Shown here piece by piece: positions 44,158-55,658 of a stretch of DNA of 64,000 nucleotides. The notes under the pieces were generated by a model. That model saw only the letters and a program-made list of their open reading frames with translations, was not told the DNA's origin and ran no database searches. The position numbers were made by a program, and so were the translations under genes. The number at the start of each line of letters is the position of its first letter. Position 1 is the stretch's first letter. Origin of the DNA: Siphonodentalium dalli (Eukaryota > Mollusca > Scaphopoda > Gadilida > Siphonodentaliidae); the NCBI GenBank assembly GCA_032622095.1, contig CP136066.1, positions 194,050,816 through 194,114,815 on the forward strand, in the 5' to 3' direction.

Positions 44158-45728
44158 GTAGTCCGGCCGCCAGGTCACGGATGCGTGTTTTGGCGTATAA
44201 AGTTTTTTTCTCTGCGGATTTTGTAAATTCAGGTATTCGACATCAAGATTTTATCGGCTGGCCATCTGTCAGCCTTGAGCACTTTTTTTTTTGGCGCCCT
44301 AAAAAGTATACCCCCCCCCCAATTTGTTCCCAGACGTAAAACCAGTTACTTGGAATTTGTTGCAAATTCACATGACTAATCTAGTAAAATGTATATATTT
44401 TCATGAAGCTAAGACATAATGACACTATTTTGGGCCAAAATTGAAACTCACCACCCAAGATGGCCACCAAAATGGCCGCCGGAAGTTGAAAATATGACAT
44501 TTTTTCACAAATATCTTCTAGATCAGTTCATGCTGTCTAGAACTGGTTGAGTAATATGACTTTATTTTGTATTTTGTATATTAACTGACCATTGGAGCAA
44601 TTAAATGTGCAATTATTGGGGTCCTATCCGCTTATGATTCCTCAAAAATTCGATTTTACAGAACGCGTTATAAAATTTCACAAAAAAATCACAACTGGGA
44701 TTCTAGTCATATTTCAAAAAGAAATGAACAGAAGGTTGCAATTAAGTGAGGCATACTATTACCTATGAATATTCCAACTAAGTGAAACCAAAATTCTTAC
44801 TTTGGCTCAAAATGGCCGCCAAAATATGGAAAATGGTAAATATTGCCATAGGGTGTCCTTCAGTCGCTTACAAGTTGTGGTTGATGTACACAATTGGCTA
44901 TTATGCCTTCTATACATTGAATACTAACACGTCTGCTGCACCATGGTTAATTGTTACTGTTGTCATCACTGACATCACCAAAAATATTGGACTTTTGTCA
45001 CAAAAACTTGACATAAATATCGGCAAAAATTAACTTTTCGGGTTTGGACAATTTGTTCTAGTAATATTGTGACTATCTTTGAATTGAAAGGTGTGTATTG
45101 TATTGGTCTATCTTAAATGTGTCACTCTATGGTGTTTATAGACCAAATTGCTCAAGATGGTTTCCAAAATGGCAACCAAATTGGTAATAAGTTATTTTTT
45201 TACATATATCATTATATATATAATTATTCTCTGCGTTATCCGAAAATGTAGCAAATTCTGACCCATTTGGTTATTATAAGTGTTAGTTAATTAGATGACA
45301 ATTAAATGTTCTATTATGGCTGTACCAGTTCCGTATAGGGCATGACAAATTCATTTTAAATTATGGAATTTTGCGGAGAACTTCTTTTGTGATTCTGACC
45401 ATATTATTGGAAGGAAATGGGCATAACTTTGAGACGGAACTGAGATGAACGATAATATGTGACTCTTCTGGTCCATTATGATAAACAAATATCAACTGGA
45501 TACAGGATGGATGCCAAGATGGTAGCCAGGGAGTTACTCTATGATCATAGGTGAGGTGAATAGGTATACGTGGAGTTAGTGTAAGTCATGAATGATGTGA
45601 ATATGTATACAATGAGTGACTATATGGTTATGAGTGTGTTGTCCATAGTGAGATGTATAGGTATACAGGGATAGGTCATGGTCAGGTGTGTGGTGAATCG
45701 GTATGAATGGAGTTGACTGTATGGTGTA

Positions 45729-46076
45729 CCCCGCTCGACAAAACAAGTGTCCATTGGCACCGCGGTGTATTTGCCGTTCGGACGCGGTGTCAGCGACCGA
45801 AAGCAAGTTCACTGCGGCCGAACGGCAAGTACACCATGGCCGAAAGGCAACTACAACGCGGCCGAATGGCATGTGCACCGTGGTTAGATTTTGGTTTGTA
45901 TCATCTTTTTTCAGTTTAATGAACGTACACCGCAGCAACTACACCATGGCCGAATGGCAAGTACACTGCGGCCCAACTGTAGTTAGCCGGTGGAGCCTCA
46001 GTGTTGTTGCATTTCGGCCGCGGTGGCAACGCTAACCGCACCGTGGTTAAGTGGACACTTGTTTTGTCCAGCAGGG
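45729..46076. mobile_element. TA-flanked MITE (family E), left arm, 348 bp
   Basis: Ends CCCCGCTCGACAAAACAAGT and ACTTGTTTTGTCCAGCAGGG, flanked by TA (45727-45728 and 46077-46078). The right arm of the giant foldback has the uninterrupted 'ggtgTAtggttg', proving the insertion site. The interior repeats 'GGCCGAATGGCAAGTACACC' several times in both orientations. Confidence 0.92.
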
Positions 46077-46259
46077 TATGGTTGTGTATACTGTACGGGT
46101 GAACCCGGTGTGCCTGTATGGACATTGATGTGGTGTATGGATATAGCTACATGGTCATGGGTGGGATCTACATGTGTTTATGTATGATCACGGGTGGGGT
46201 GTGTGGATAAATAGTGAGTGATTTTATGGCTACGGGTAATGTGTATGACACATGACCAT

Positions 46260-46730
46260 TTAGTCACTCCCGGCATAGCTATTCATTACATTGATGTCAC
46301 TCCTTGTATACCTACTCATTTCACCATTGACCATACAATCACTACCTGTATACATATTCCACAGTCATATACATGTAACCACTCGATATATACATATGAA
46401 GCCCACCCTAGACCATAGAGTCACTCCAGGTATACATATGCACCTCACCACTGGCCATTCAGTCCTTCCAGATATACAAAACACCCGCACACACGACCAC
46501 TCATACCATCCATACTTGCATATATACATAACACAAGACAGTTCAGCAACGTACTGCATAATCATACACGCCATCCATGATCATACAGCTAATCCATACA
46601 CACATACCAATGATAATATATCCACGAGATATAAACATATACATCCCATCCGTTACCACAAGGACACTCCCTATATACCCACACGACAATGTCCACCAGC
46701 TTACTCCAGGTATGCATATACACTTCAATC
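46260..46730. repeat. Degenerate tandem array of about 45 bp at foldback centre
   Basis: Loose repeats of a 'CATACAGTCACTCCATGTAT' / 'ACATATTCACCTCACC' unit form the loop. Long open frames here (up to 147 codons, His/Thr/Ile-rich) arise from the array. Confidence 0.75.
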
Positions 46731-47243
46731 ATGACAGTACAGTCATTCCACGTATACCACACACATTGCCCGTAACCATAAACTCACCCACGATTTATCC
46801 ACACACCCCATCCATGATCATATAGAACACACATGTACATCCCACCCATGACCTTACAGTCACTCCATATATACATACACAATACATAGATGGCCATGTA
46901 GCTATAACCATACACCACATCAATGTCCATACAGGCACACCGGGTGCACCCGTACAAGATACACACAACCATACACCATACAGTCACTCCATTCATACCG
47001 ATTCATCCCACACCGGACCATGACCTCTCCCTGTATACCTATACATCTCACTATGGACAACACACTCATAACCATATAGTCAATCAGTGTATAAATATTC
47101 ACATCATTCGTGACATACACTAACTCCATGCATACCTATTCACCTCAAATATGATTATAGAGTAACTTCCTTGCTACCATCTTGGCATCCATCCCGTATC
47201 CAGTTGGTATTGGTTTATCATAATGGACCAGAACAGCCACATA

Positions 47244-47463
47244 CCTGCTGGACAAAACAAGTGTCCACTTAACCGAGGTGTGGTTAGCGTTGCCATCGCG
47301 GCCGAAATGCTACTACACCGCAGCTCATCCGGCTAACTACAGTTGGGCCGCGGTGTACATTCCATTCAGTCATCGTGTAGTTGCCACGGTGTACGTTCAT
47401 TGTACGTTCATTAAACCAGAAATACACCGCGGTGCCACTAGACACTTGTTTTGTCCAGCAGGG
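47244..47463. mobile_element. TA-flanked MITE (family E), right arm, 220 bp
   Basis: Ends CCTGCTGGACAAAACAAGTG and CACTTGTTTTGTCCAGCAGGG-like, with TA on both sides (47242-47243 and 47464-47465). The left arm has the empty site 'cacaTAttat' (read in complement at about 45460). Confidence 0.92.
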
Positions 47464-48771
47464 TATTATGGTTCATCTCAGTTCCGTCTCAAAGTTCTGC
47501 CCATTTCCTTTCAATAATATGGTCAGAATCACAAAAGAAGTTCTCCGCAAAATTCCATACTTTAAAATTAATTTGTCATGCCCCATACGGAACTGGGACA
47601 ATCATAATAGAACATTTAGTTGTCAGTTAATTAACTAACACGTATAATAACCAAGTGAGTCACAATTTGCTACATTTTCGGATAACGCAGTGAATAATGT
47701 TATATATATAATGTTATATGTAAAAATAATAACTTATTACAAATTTGGTTTCCATATTGGAAGCCATCTTTGGCAATTTGTTCTATAAACACCGTAGTGT
47801 GACACATTTAAGATAGACCAATACAATAAACACCTTTAAATCCAAAGATAATTACATATTACTAGAAAAATGGTCCAAACCTGAAAAGTGCATTTTTGCC
47901 GATATTTATGTCAAGTTTTTGAGAGAAACGTCCAAAAGTTTTGGTGATGTCAGTGGTGGCAACAGTAACAATCAACCATGGTGCAGCAGACATGTTATTA
48001 TTCAATGTATAGAAGGCATAATAGCCAATTTTGTACATCAACCACAACTTGTAAGCGATTGCAGGACACCCTAGGGCGATATTTACAATTTTCCATATTT
48101 TGGCGGCCATTTTGAGCCAAAGTAAGAATTTTGGTTCCAGTAAGTTGGAATATTCATAGGTAATGGTATGCCACACTTAATTACAACCTTCTGTTCATTT
48201 CTTGTTGAAATATGACTAGAATCCCAGTTGTGATTTTTTGGTGAAATTTTATAACGCGTTCTGTAAAATCGAATTTTTGAGGGATCACAAGTGGATAGGA
48301 CCCCAATAATTGCATATTTAATTGCTCCAATGATCAGTTAATATATAAAATACAAAATAAAGTCATTTTACTGAACCAGTTCCAAACAGCATGAACTGAT
48401 CTAGAAGATATTTGTGAAAAAATGTCATATTTTCAACTTCCGGCGGCCATTTTGGTGGCCATCTTGGATGGTGAGTTTCAATTTTGGCCCAAACTAGTGT
48501 CATTATGTCTTAGCTTCATGAAAATATAACATTTTACTAGATTAGTCATGTGAATTTGCAACAAATTCCAAGCTATTGGTTTTACGTCTGGGAAACATTT
48601 GGGGGGGGGGTATACTTTTAGGGCGCTATAAAAAAAATTGCTCAAGGCTGACAGTTGGCCAACCGATAAAATCTTGATGTCGGATACCTGAATTTACAAA
48701 ATCTGCAGAGAAAAAAACTTTATACGCGAAAACACGCATTCGTGAATTCCGGGGGTTTGGCGACCGGACTA

Positions 48772-49200
48772 AGGGGGAATAGGATCAGTTTACTAAACTA
48801 GATCATTTAGATCCATTTGTGTAAGGAAAATGGTCTATAGTCTGTGATCATATTCATGTTGTCCCAACAACGTTCAACACAGAAATGACCGCAGTGGTGT
48901 TTCCTTTACAATTTAAATGAAATGCACGGGCGCCGCTGAAAACACATCCCTTTTTAGTCAATCACAACGATTATTTACGCAAACTAATTTGTTTTAGGCA
49001 CGATTGTTTGTTTATTCAATGATCACTGCTTTGGTCAAATGAGACATTAATAAAAATAGAAGACTGTTTTTATAGATGAAATTAAATTGAATTCCACTGG
49101 TTGCAATAAAATAGATTGTATTATTCAGAATAATTTCAATAAACTAAAAAAATTTAAAGACAATTTGGCAAAATAAAACTTAAAAGTTAAACCTCTAGAA
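48772..49200. other. No gene seen; upstream of Crypton
   Basis: AT-rich. It may include the Crypton promoter, but no element can be identified. Confidence 0.3.
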
Positions 49201-51974
49201 ATGGCCACAATTCCCTTATTTTTTCAGTGGTCGCCAAATACCGACAGAAATTCTTCACAGATGGCAAATTTCACAATGGAAGGCAGTAATGTCAGAGACT
49301 CTGAGTGTGGTATGCACATTCCATTGGACAGTACCGACAGCGAATTTGAGACAGAAGTCAACATGGTACAATACATAATTTTTGTTCTCAAAATAATAAA
49401 TTTATTAAAATAAATATTCTGAATGCTATGCATATATAGGTCATATAGCCTTATACTAAGTTATAGGCTTTCTTGGCTTTATGTTGGTCATATGAATCAT
49501 TATGTAATTTATGACCCTGACTCAATCTGTATGCAGGCAAAATATCATGGAATTTAAATAATCACATAAGATTTCAAAAATAATTTAAATAAATTAACTT
49601 ATTAGTTGGAAATTCCAAAATTATTTTTGGGAGAGCCATTTAATATCTACCAGAAGTTGGCAGAACCACTGTAGCAATAATCAATAATACATGTACCAAA
49701 GTAATTATGTATTTTTCATTGGAATAACAATTAAACAAAAAACAAATAGGGTCCAAATCAACAGGACTCCATATTTCAGCTTGAAAGTGTGAACACAAGG
49801 CCAACAGGTGGATATGTTACTCAGCCTCAAGCCAGCTGCACCATAACCCAACCAAGGATTGCCAACCCAACAAGAACTCCAACAGAATCTGCAACATTCC
49901 AGACCCATATTGGTGGTTACTCTTCAAGTGCAACAGCTTTACACGAAGATATAGCCACAGAGGTATGTACTGGGGCATTTGACAAGTGGTATTTATTTCT
50001 TTAATAAGTGTATATTGAATGATGGAGGCATTATTTTTTAATGCAGAACATATATGTTAAAAGAAAACTGTCTTAAAATATTGTTATTAAAATGCCATGC
50101 CTGTGAACTGTGTATTTATTTCTTAAATAAAACAAATTTAGCCATAGCATTATTTTGTTGTTATTGAAATCAGGCATCATAAATTTTATTTTCTTCCAAA
50201 TTGTTATTTCAGGATCCAACAGATGACCGATTTCGCAGATTAACTGAATAAGAAATGGAAAGCATGGTATCTGCAAAAGACAGCCTAAATACTAAAAAGA
50301 ACACAAAATGGGGCATCGGACTCTTCAAAAGTAACCACACTGATAGTCTCATACAGCATATATCTCAATCCAGTTTGGTGGTACAATTCTATTTTTTTTT
50401 CAGATTATTCAGATACCACAAAAAAAATAAAAAATTGTGATACAATCTGAAAAAATAGAATTGTACCACCAAAAAATTTACTTAATCAGATTGCAGCATT
50501 GGACTTTTCACACAAAAATAATTTTTTTTTTCTGATTATTCATATTATACCACACAAAAAACAAAATTGTGATACAATCTGAAAAAATAGAATTGTACCA
50601 CAAAAAAAATTGATTTAATCAGATTGCAGCATTGGACTTTTCACACAAATACAATCTGAAAAACTAGAATTGTACCACAAAAAATTGATTTAATCAGATT
50701 GTTCAGCAATGGACTTTTCACACAAATAAAAAAAAATCTGATTATTCAGATTATACCACAAAAAAAACCAATTGTGATACAATCTGAAAAAATAGAATTG
50801 TACCACAAAAAAATAGATTTAATCAGATTGCAGCATTGGACTTTTCACACAAATAAATTTATGTTTCTAAACTTTCTGTTTAAACATATTTACAATTAAT
50901 GCAATAAAACGCGTCGTCCTACAATAAGTTTTTTGTGGTACAACTTGACCATACACACCTCTACACCGTGTATTTATTTCTTAATTACAATTAATGCAAT
51001 GAAACAAATTATATTTCACTTTCATATATGTTTTTGAGTGTCTTAAAGTTAATGAAACGCGATGGTAAAGACGTTTCAAAGCACCATGATGCGATATGCC
51101 AGAATGATTTGCAAAAGCTATTGGGCGAGATGGCTATTGCATCAGGTTCAGTGTTTGGCCTATCAAATCATACAGGTCTGCAGGGGAAGGTCTGGTTTGA
51201 CATAACGCTGAATTTTGGTCGACGAGGCAGGGAAAACATCCGAAGTTTAAAGAAAGAAGATTATTGTGTTAAAGAAGATGAAAACGGTCATCGTTATCTG
51301 GAATTGAAGTAAAATGAGGCAACAAAAAACAGGCCTGGATCCACCAAAGATGACAACACACCCAAAGGGAGGATGTATGAATCAGGAAAGGAAAACTGCC
51401 CTTTAAAATCATATCAATTATACATTTCGAAATTACATCCTGATTGTGAATTCCTATTCCAGAGCCAAGAACATTATCATCTTTCGAACCAGACACTACA
51501 TTGGTGTGGTATGAACGGAGACCGATATGCGTCCACACGATCGAGAAGATGATGAAGGTGATCTCGTACTTAGCTAAACTAAGCAAGGTTTATACAAACC
51601 ATTGTGTTCGGGCAACAACGGTAACCTTGCTGTCGCATGCAGGAATAGAAGCACGAGCAATCATGCGAGTATCCGGTCATAGGTGTGAACAATCTATACG
51701 GTCATATAATACAGACTCAACCACAACACAGAAGAGACGTTATTCAGAGATTCTGAAATGCATACCGGTGGAAACCAACCAAAATCAAGTTGAAGCTATT
51801 GCGAATAGTGCTACGTCTCGAGTAGAAACCAACCAAAATCAGTCTAATAGTGCTACATCTTGTTCACAGTATAACTTTAATCTCACTCAGCAGGCGACAA
51901 GAGAAATCAGCAATGCCAGTGGACAGTTCACGATTAAAGATTGCCAAGTCACTATCAACAACTACTACAAATGA
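49201..51974 (+). pseudogene. Crypton tyrosine-recombinase gene, decayed, four visible exons
   Basis: Exon 1 (49201-49365), exon 2 (49780-49962) and exon 3 (from 50213) have clean GT/AG sites and phase 0 junctions. Exon 3 reads 'DPTDDRFRRLTE', then TAA at 50249-50251, then 'EMESMVSAKDSLNTKKNTKW', the N-terminal core-binding part. Its 3' side is replaced by an AT-rich array. The catalytic exon (about 51040-51974) has 'LNFGRRGRENIRSLK' (first Arg), TAA at 51310, 'NEATKNRPGSTKDD', a frameshift at about 51470, then 'YTNHCVRATTVTLLSHAGIE' (HxxR) and 'VSGHRCEQSIRSYN' (GHR and the nucleophile Tyr). The R-HxxR-H/R-Y order is that of tyrosine recombinases. The family matches Cryptons and the host DUF3504 proteins derived from them. 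The Asn-rich tail ends 'IKDCQVTINNYYK'. It would integrate circular DNA in the nucleus. Two stops and a frameshift make it inactive. Confidence 0.9.
50360..50870. repeat. AT-rich tandem array of about 115 bp inside Crypton
   Basis: About four copies of 'ACAATCTGAAAAAATAGAAT' / 'TGTACCACAAAAAA' / 'CAGATTGCAGCATTGGACTT' / 'TTCACACAAAT' replace the coding sequence that should follow exon 3. Single pieces also occur at 43.7 and 52.14 kb. Confidence 0.85.
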
Positions 51975-53160
51975 GCTTGTTTAAATCCTAATAAAATCAT
52001 ATTTCACAATATTAAACTATTGTTACTAAATTCACACATTGTGTTAATTTTTTCAATTCCCCACTTCTCCAAAAATATGATTAAAGAAATAATTGCACGG
52101 TGTATGGACTTATGACAAAATTGTAACACATTGTTTTGTGTTACAATCTGAAAAAGTGGAATTGTACCACAAAAATGGGATCAACATATCAATTAGGGGT
52201 ACCAAGCAGGGCATATACCGGTATCTCATCTGATTTTGGGAGAATCCATACCACTTTTTCACGAGAATCCAGAGTAGTTTCCGAGATTATAATTTACGAG
52301 AATCTAGCCCTGCCAATGTGCCTTATAATAGTGATGGTCTAATAATAGTGGTATAGTGATGTTCGGGAGTTTTGGCTCATAATAAATATAAATCGTAGGT
52401 ATTTTTTCTAAAATTAATAATAGTGTCTGCACTATTTATTATCTGCGGGCACCAGATGATACGTGTACTGACAGGATCTCCAGGCAGGGTCATAATCATA
52501 TATAAGAAACCTGACACGCACAGAGAAAAATATTTGATTTACATTTTGCAATAGTTAGTCAATTTCAAATTGAAGAGAAAATTTGTCAAAATTGTGACAA
52601 ATAAGTGTTTTTTCCCCAGTCAACAGGTTAAAAAATGGCATAAGTTAGGTCTTCCATAACATATAATAGAGGAAAAATCTAGATAACTCACCAATCCGTA
52701 GTGTTCATCTATATGAACATGGAATGGATGTATTGTAAATGCATAACCAAAGACAGATGACGATTAAGTCCGTGATATTCCTGTCACCGTATTTCGTGCA
52801 TGTGATAAATTCGGGTATTTCAGCCGTATATAATTCACCTACGATGATCGGGACCTGTATTTGTGGTTCTAAATAAGTTGCCATAGTTGGAATTTATTAT
52901 TACGGATCGTTAATGGCTATTATGTTGTCTCAATATTGAGTTTTTATTCGTGAAATTTGGCAAGGAGCACTTTCTATTGACAATTTTTTTCAAACGACGT
53001 CACGTGACCCCATTGTTACCAGAGTACTCCGTGCAAAGAAATCGAGTACGCCCAATAAGAATTACACCACGAAATGTTTTCTCACCTGAGGCCGTAAAAG
53101 CGCAGGATTTCGCTGACAATTCAGTCGAATTATGACCAGAAACCTTCAGTCGTATTACAA
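51975..53160. other. Intronic stretch, no gene seen
   Basis: Contains one GTGTTACAATCTGAAAAAGT repeat piece at 52138-52175. Otherwise AT-rich and unassigned. Confidence 0.35.
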
Positions 53161-53309
53161 AAGAAATAAATACACGGTGTATCGGTGTGTATGGTCAAGT
53201 TGTACCACAAAAAACTGATTGTAGGACTCATCTACGCGTCGTCCTACCATCAGGTTTTTGTGGTACAACTTGACCATACACACCGATACACCGTGTACTT
53301 ATTTCTTAA
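53161..53309. repeat. Long hairpin, arms of about 66 bp
   Basis: Arms 53161-53226 and 53243-53309 pair almost perfectly ('AAGAAATAAATACACGGTGT' with its complement) around a 16-nt loop containing TCATCTACGCGTC. A right half alone is present at about 50930-50985 in the Crypton. Confidence 0.92.
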
Positions 53310-53315
53310 ATGTAG

Positions 53316-53458
53316 GCAGTTGCGGGCAAGCCACATAGATGAACACTACTGTGCAGCGCAATTTAAATACCTTTGACAATTTGCAATTGATGTTGGACAT
53401 GAAGATGCTGTCTTGTTGTTTGCAGATGACAAAGCCAAAATACCAATAGGAGAAACAG
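53316..53458 (+). pseudogene. Unclassified DDE-like gene, exon 2
   Basis: Acceptor 'aaatgtAG' at 53314-53315, then '(R)QLRASHIDEHYCAAQFKYL', TGA at 53374-53376, 'QFAIDVGHEDAVLLFADDKA' and 'KIPIGET'. It ends at ACAG|GTAAAT. The adjacent acidic pair in FADDKAKIP is the proposed first catalytic Asp. The first base completes the AG|G codon from exon 1 and the last base starts a Gly codon completed by exon 3, so the frame is preserved across both junctions. The stop inactivates it. Confidence 0.75.
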
Positions 53459-53578
53459 GTAAATATTTATATACTTTACTGTACGCATTCAGAGTGCCGG
53501 CTCTACAAGTCTGGCGAATACACAGAATATATGGAATGGCTAATTATAACTCACGCATAAACACCAACATGAAGAACG

Positions 53579-53636
53579 AACTCATCTTCACTTTACACAT
53601 TTTTGCTCATCTTCACTTTACACATTTTTGCATGAG
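53579..53636. repeat. 28-bp tandem duplication
   Basis: 'CTCATCTTCACTTTACACAT' with 'TTTTG' occurs twice in succession. Confidence 0.9.
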
Positions 53637-53818
53637 TTTTATATTTGAACTCTGTATTGTATGTTATTAAAACTGTTTTAGTATTAATTATATATCACAT
53701 ATTTGCTTTGAACAACCTATTATGGACCTCAGTTAATATCAATCCAACCTCGGCTGATAATTAACCCACTAAACTCTGCTGATAACCCAACAAACTCGGC
53801 TGATATTAGTTGCAACGT

Positions 53819-53950
53819 CACCAGATGAAGGGTAATGTTTACGTCCCATGTAACAACCATTCGGGGGATGCAGTGATATTCCGACACCAGATGAAGGGTA
53901 ATGTTTACGTCCCATGTAACAACCATTTGGGGGATGCATTGATATTCCGA
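53819..53950. repeat. 66-bp tandem duplication
   Basis: Two adjacent copies starting CACCAGATGAAGGGTAATG at 53819 and 53885, with only three or so differences. Confidence 0.9.
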
Positions 53951-54380
53951 TAATTTATTATATTGAATTAATGGCGAGTGTTTCGTGCCATTTCCACCTG
54001 GAGATAACTCCATAAATTCGGATGGAAATCGTGAATATCTACTTGGACATACATGTATAACGTATGTAGACATACACACAGTTTCCAACTCGTCAATATC
54101 TTGTGTATAAGCTAGTGAATTTGATTATAACTACCTTATCCATTCAATCTTATATATACATCAATGAACTTACATTAGAATTGAAGTAATGGTATCACCA
54201 TGTTTGATTTAATTAATAACAAGTTTATTATGGGCCCTTAAAAGTTTGAGCCCCAAATTGTAACCTGTGCTGAGAAAATCTTCGGTCTCAGACTGATATG
54301 AAATTACCTCGGGCTGATATCTCGGCCGATATCAAACGAACCAAGCGATAACCTCTAAATATAACTTTAAATATTGTCAG

Positions 54381-54835
54381 GCATCAGTGTATCAGCTGGT
54401 GTCCACGGAAAGCGAACATTAACCCCGAGTGAAACCATTCTTGTGGCGGCAGATCGTGACATCACTAAGTGTTCCTTAACACCATCGGTCACACTGCTAT
54501 GTGACATTCCGAAAGATGCATCATCTTCATTTGTGCAGGGGCATGTCATTACGACAATAAATGACAGTGTTTTTAAGGGAAGCATCCCATGGAGGCATGC
54601 TGCCAATTGGGTGAGGATCCTGAGTAACTACGAACAAAAGACACTTGTTATAATTATGGACCCACCATCGGAACAATTTGGAGTTGGTCAGATTATCTTT
54701 AATCTGCCTGTTCAAAGTTTTGAACTTGGAAATGCTTGTTGCTGTGAGGTGCGCACCAGGACAGTCCGACACGAACCCCGTAGAAAGGATCATGTCGTTG
54801 CTGAACATGGGGATCCAGAATTTTTCACTAGAAAG
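54381..54835 (+). pseudogene. Unclassified DDE-like gene, exon 3
   Basis: Acceptor 'atattgtcAG' at 54379-54380. The frame reads 'ISVSAGVHGKRTLTPSETIL', 'VAADRDITKCSLTPSVTLLC', 'DIPKDASSSFVQGHVITT' and 'RHAANWVRILSNYEQKTLVI'. Near 54658 a small deletion removes the expected (T)DGG motif and shifts the frame. It resumes as 'NLELVRLSLICLFKVLNLEM', 'LVAVRCAPGQSDTNPVERIM' and 'SLLNMGIQNFSLE' up to AAAG|GTATTT. I propose the Glu of NPVER as the third DDE residue and the lost Asp as the second. Homology to a DDE/RNase H fold is inferred from the spacing and motif shapes. Confidence 0.75.
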
Positions 54836-55658
54836 GTATTTCATAGATATTTCTCATCGGCCATCAACACCAACATTTTGTAGGATAAATTCAAGCAATA
54901 CACATGGAAATGATTATGATAATTATCAAGTTATCAGATATTTGACACGCTAATCACCAGAATATTAGAAAAACTCTCTAAACAAAAATGGAAACAAATT
55001 GGTATTGTGAAAAATTATAAGATGCATATTTGATTTGATCCCATATATAACAAATAAACACCTACCGGTATATTAAGATCATCATATTTTCTTTTTTGTG
55101 CGGAAAATTTTGAGGATTTAATGTTTTAGGATAAAAGTCACTCCAATGAAATATATATATATATACATGAATACACTTTACCTGTACCATTAGTTACGCA
55201 TGTCAGTAAAGTGTAATAGCTGTAACTAAACATTAAATTGCATATTATATCATTTCTATAAACATGAATAAACATGACTATGTGGTTAGGTCCGGTCCAG
55301 GCCATTCCGGTCTGGTACCCTTGCCGGGACGAGTCCATTTTTTAAAGTGGTCCAGTCCACTTACATGTGATTAATTTACCCTTTTAGCAAAGTGTTCATC
55401 GTATACATGGAAAATAATGTTTATTTGTATATCAAAACAAGGTGTGCAAACAATGTTTGGAGAGTAAGATTGTAATTGAACAGCATAGTTATTTTGTTTC
55501 CTGTCAGGGTACATGGTGTCTTCTTCCAGGCCTGCAATTTATATTCAACCGAACTTGCTTCAGTGGCAAGGTTGAATATAATTTACAGGCTGTGAACACG
55601 ACATTTGTTGCGGTCAAGTCCGCATCACTAATTCTGAGCGACTTTTTAAAAATTTCAG

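Larger units (their letters stand above)
44158..48771. mobile_element. Giant foldback element, 4.6 kb, arms of about 2 kb
   Basis: The outer end 'TAGTCCGGCCGCC' at 44159 is mirrored at 48771. Homology between the arms continues inward through 'GAATGCGTGTTTTCGCGTAT', the C/G-run after 'AAAAGTATACC', 'AAAATGGCCGCCAAAATATG' and 'TGTGGTGTATGG', to about 46260 on the left and 46730 on the right. The core of about 470 bp is made of degenerate repeats of about 45 bp. Each arm carries an open frame of about 80-100 codons containing 'KMAAKIWK.VNIA.GCP', but these are repeat-encoded frames and I do not consider them genes. The arms are diverged by point changes and small indels. Each contains a private MITE absent from the other. 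Confidence 0.9.

Noticed and set aside
44782-45033. 83-codon frame with a KMAAKIWK motif, mirrored at 47862-48176
   Set aside because: Present in both arms of the giant foldback, with motif from the AAAATGGC repeat. No sign of coding constraint and no start context. Treated as repeat sequence.
46218-46825. Frames of up to 147 codons rich in His, Thr and Ile
   Set aside because: Encoded by the degenerate 45-bp array at the foldback centre and open on both strands.
54527-54844. 105-codon minus-strand frame
   Set aside because: Antisense shadow of exon 3 of the DDE-like gene, whose plus-strand frames join in phase with neighbouring exons.
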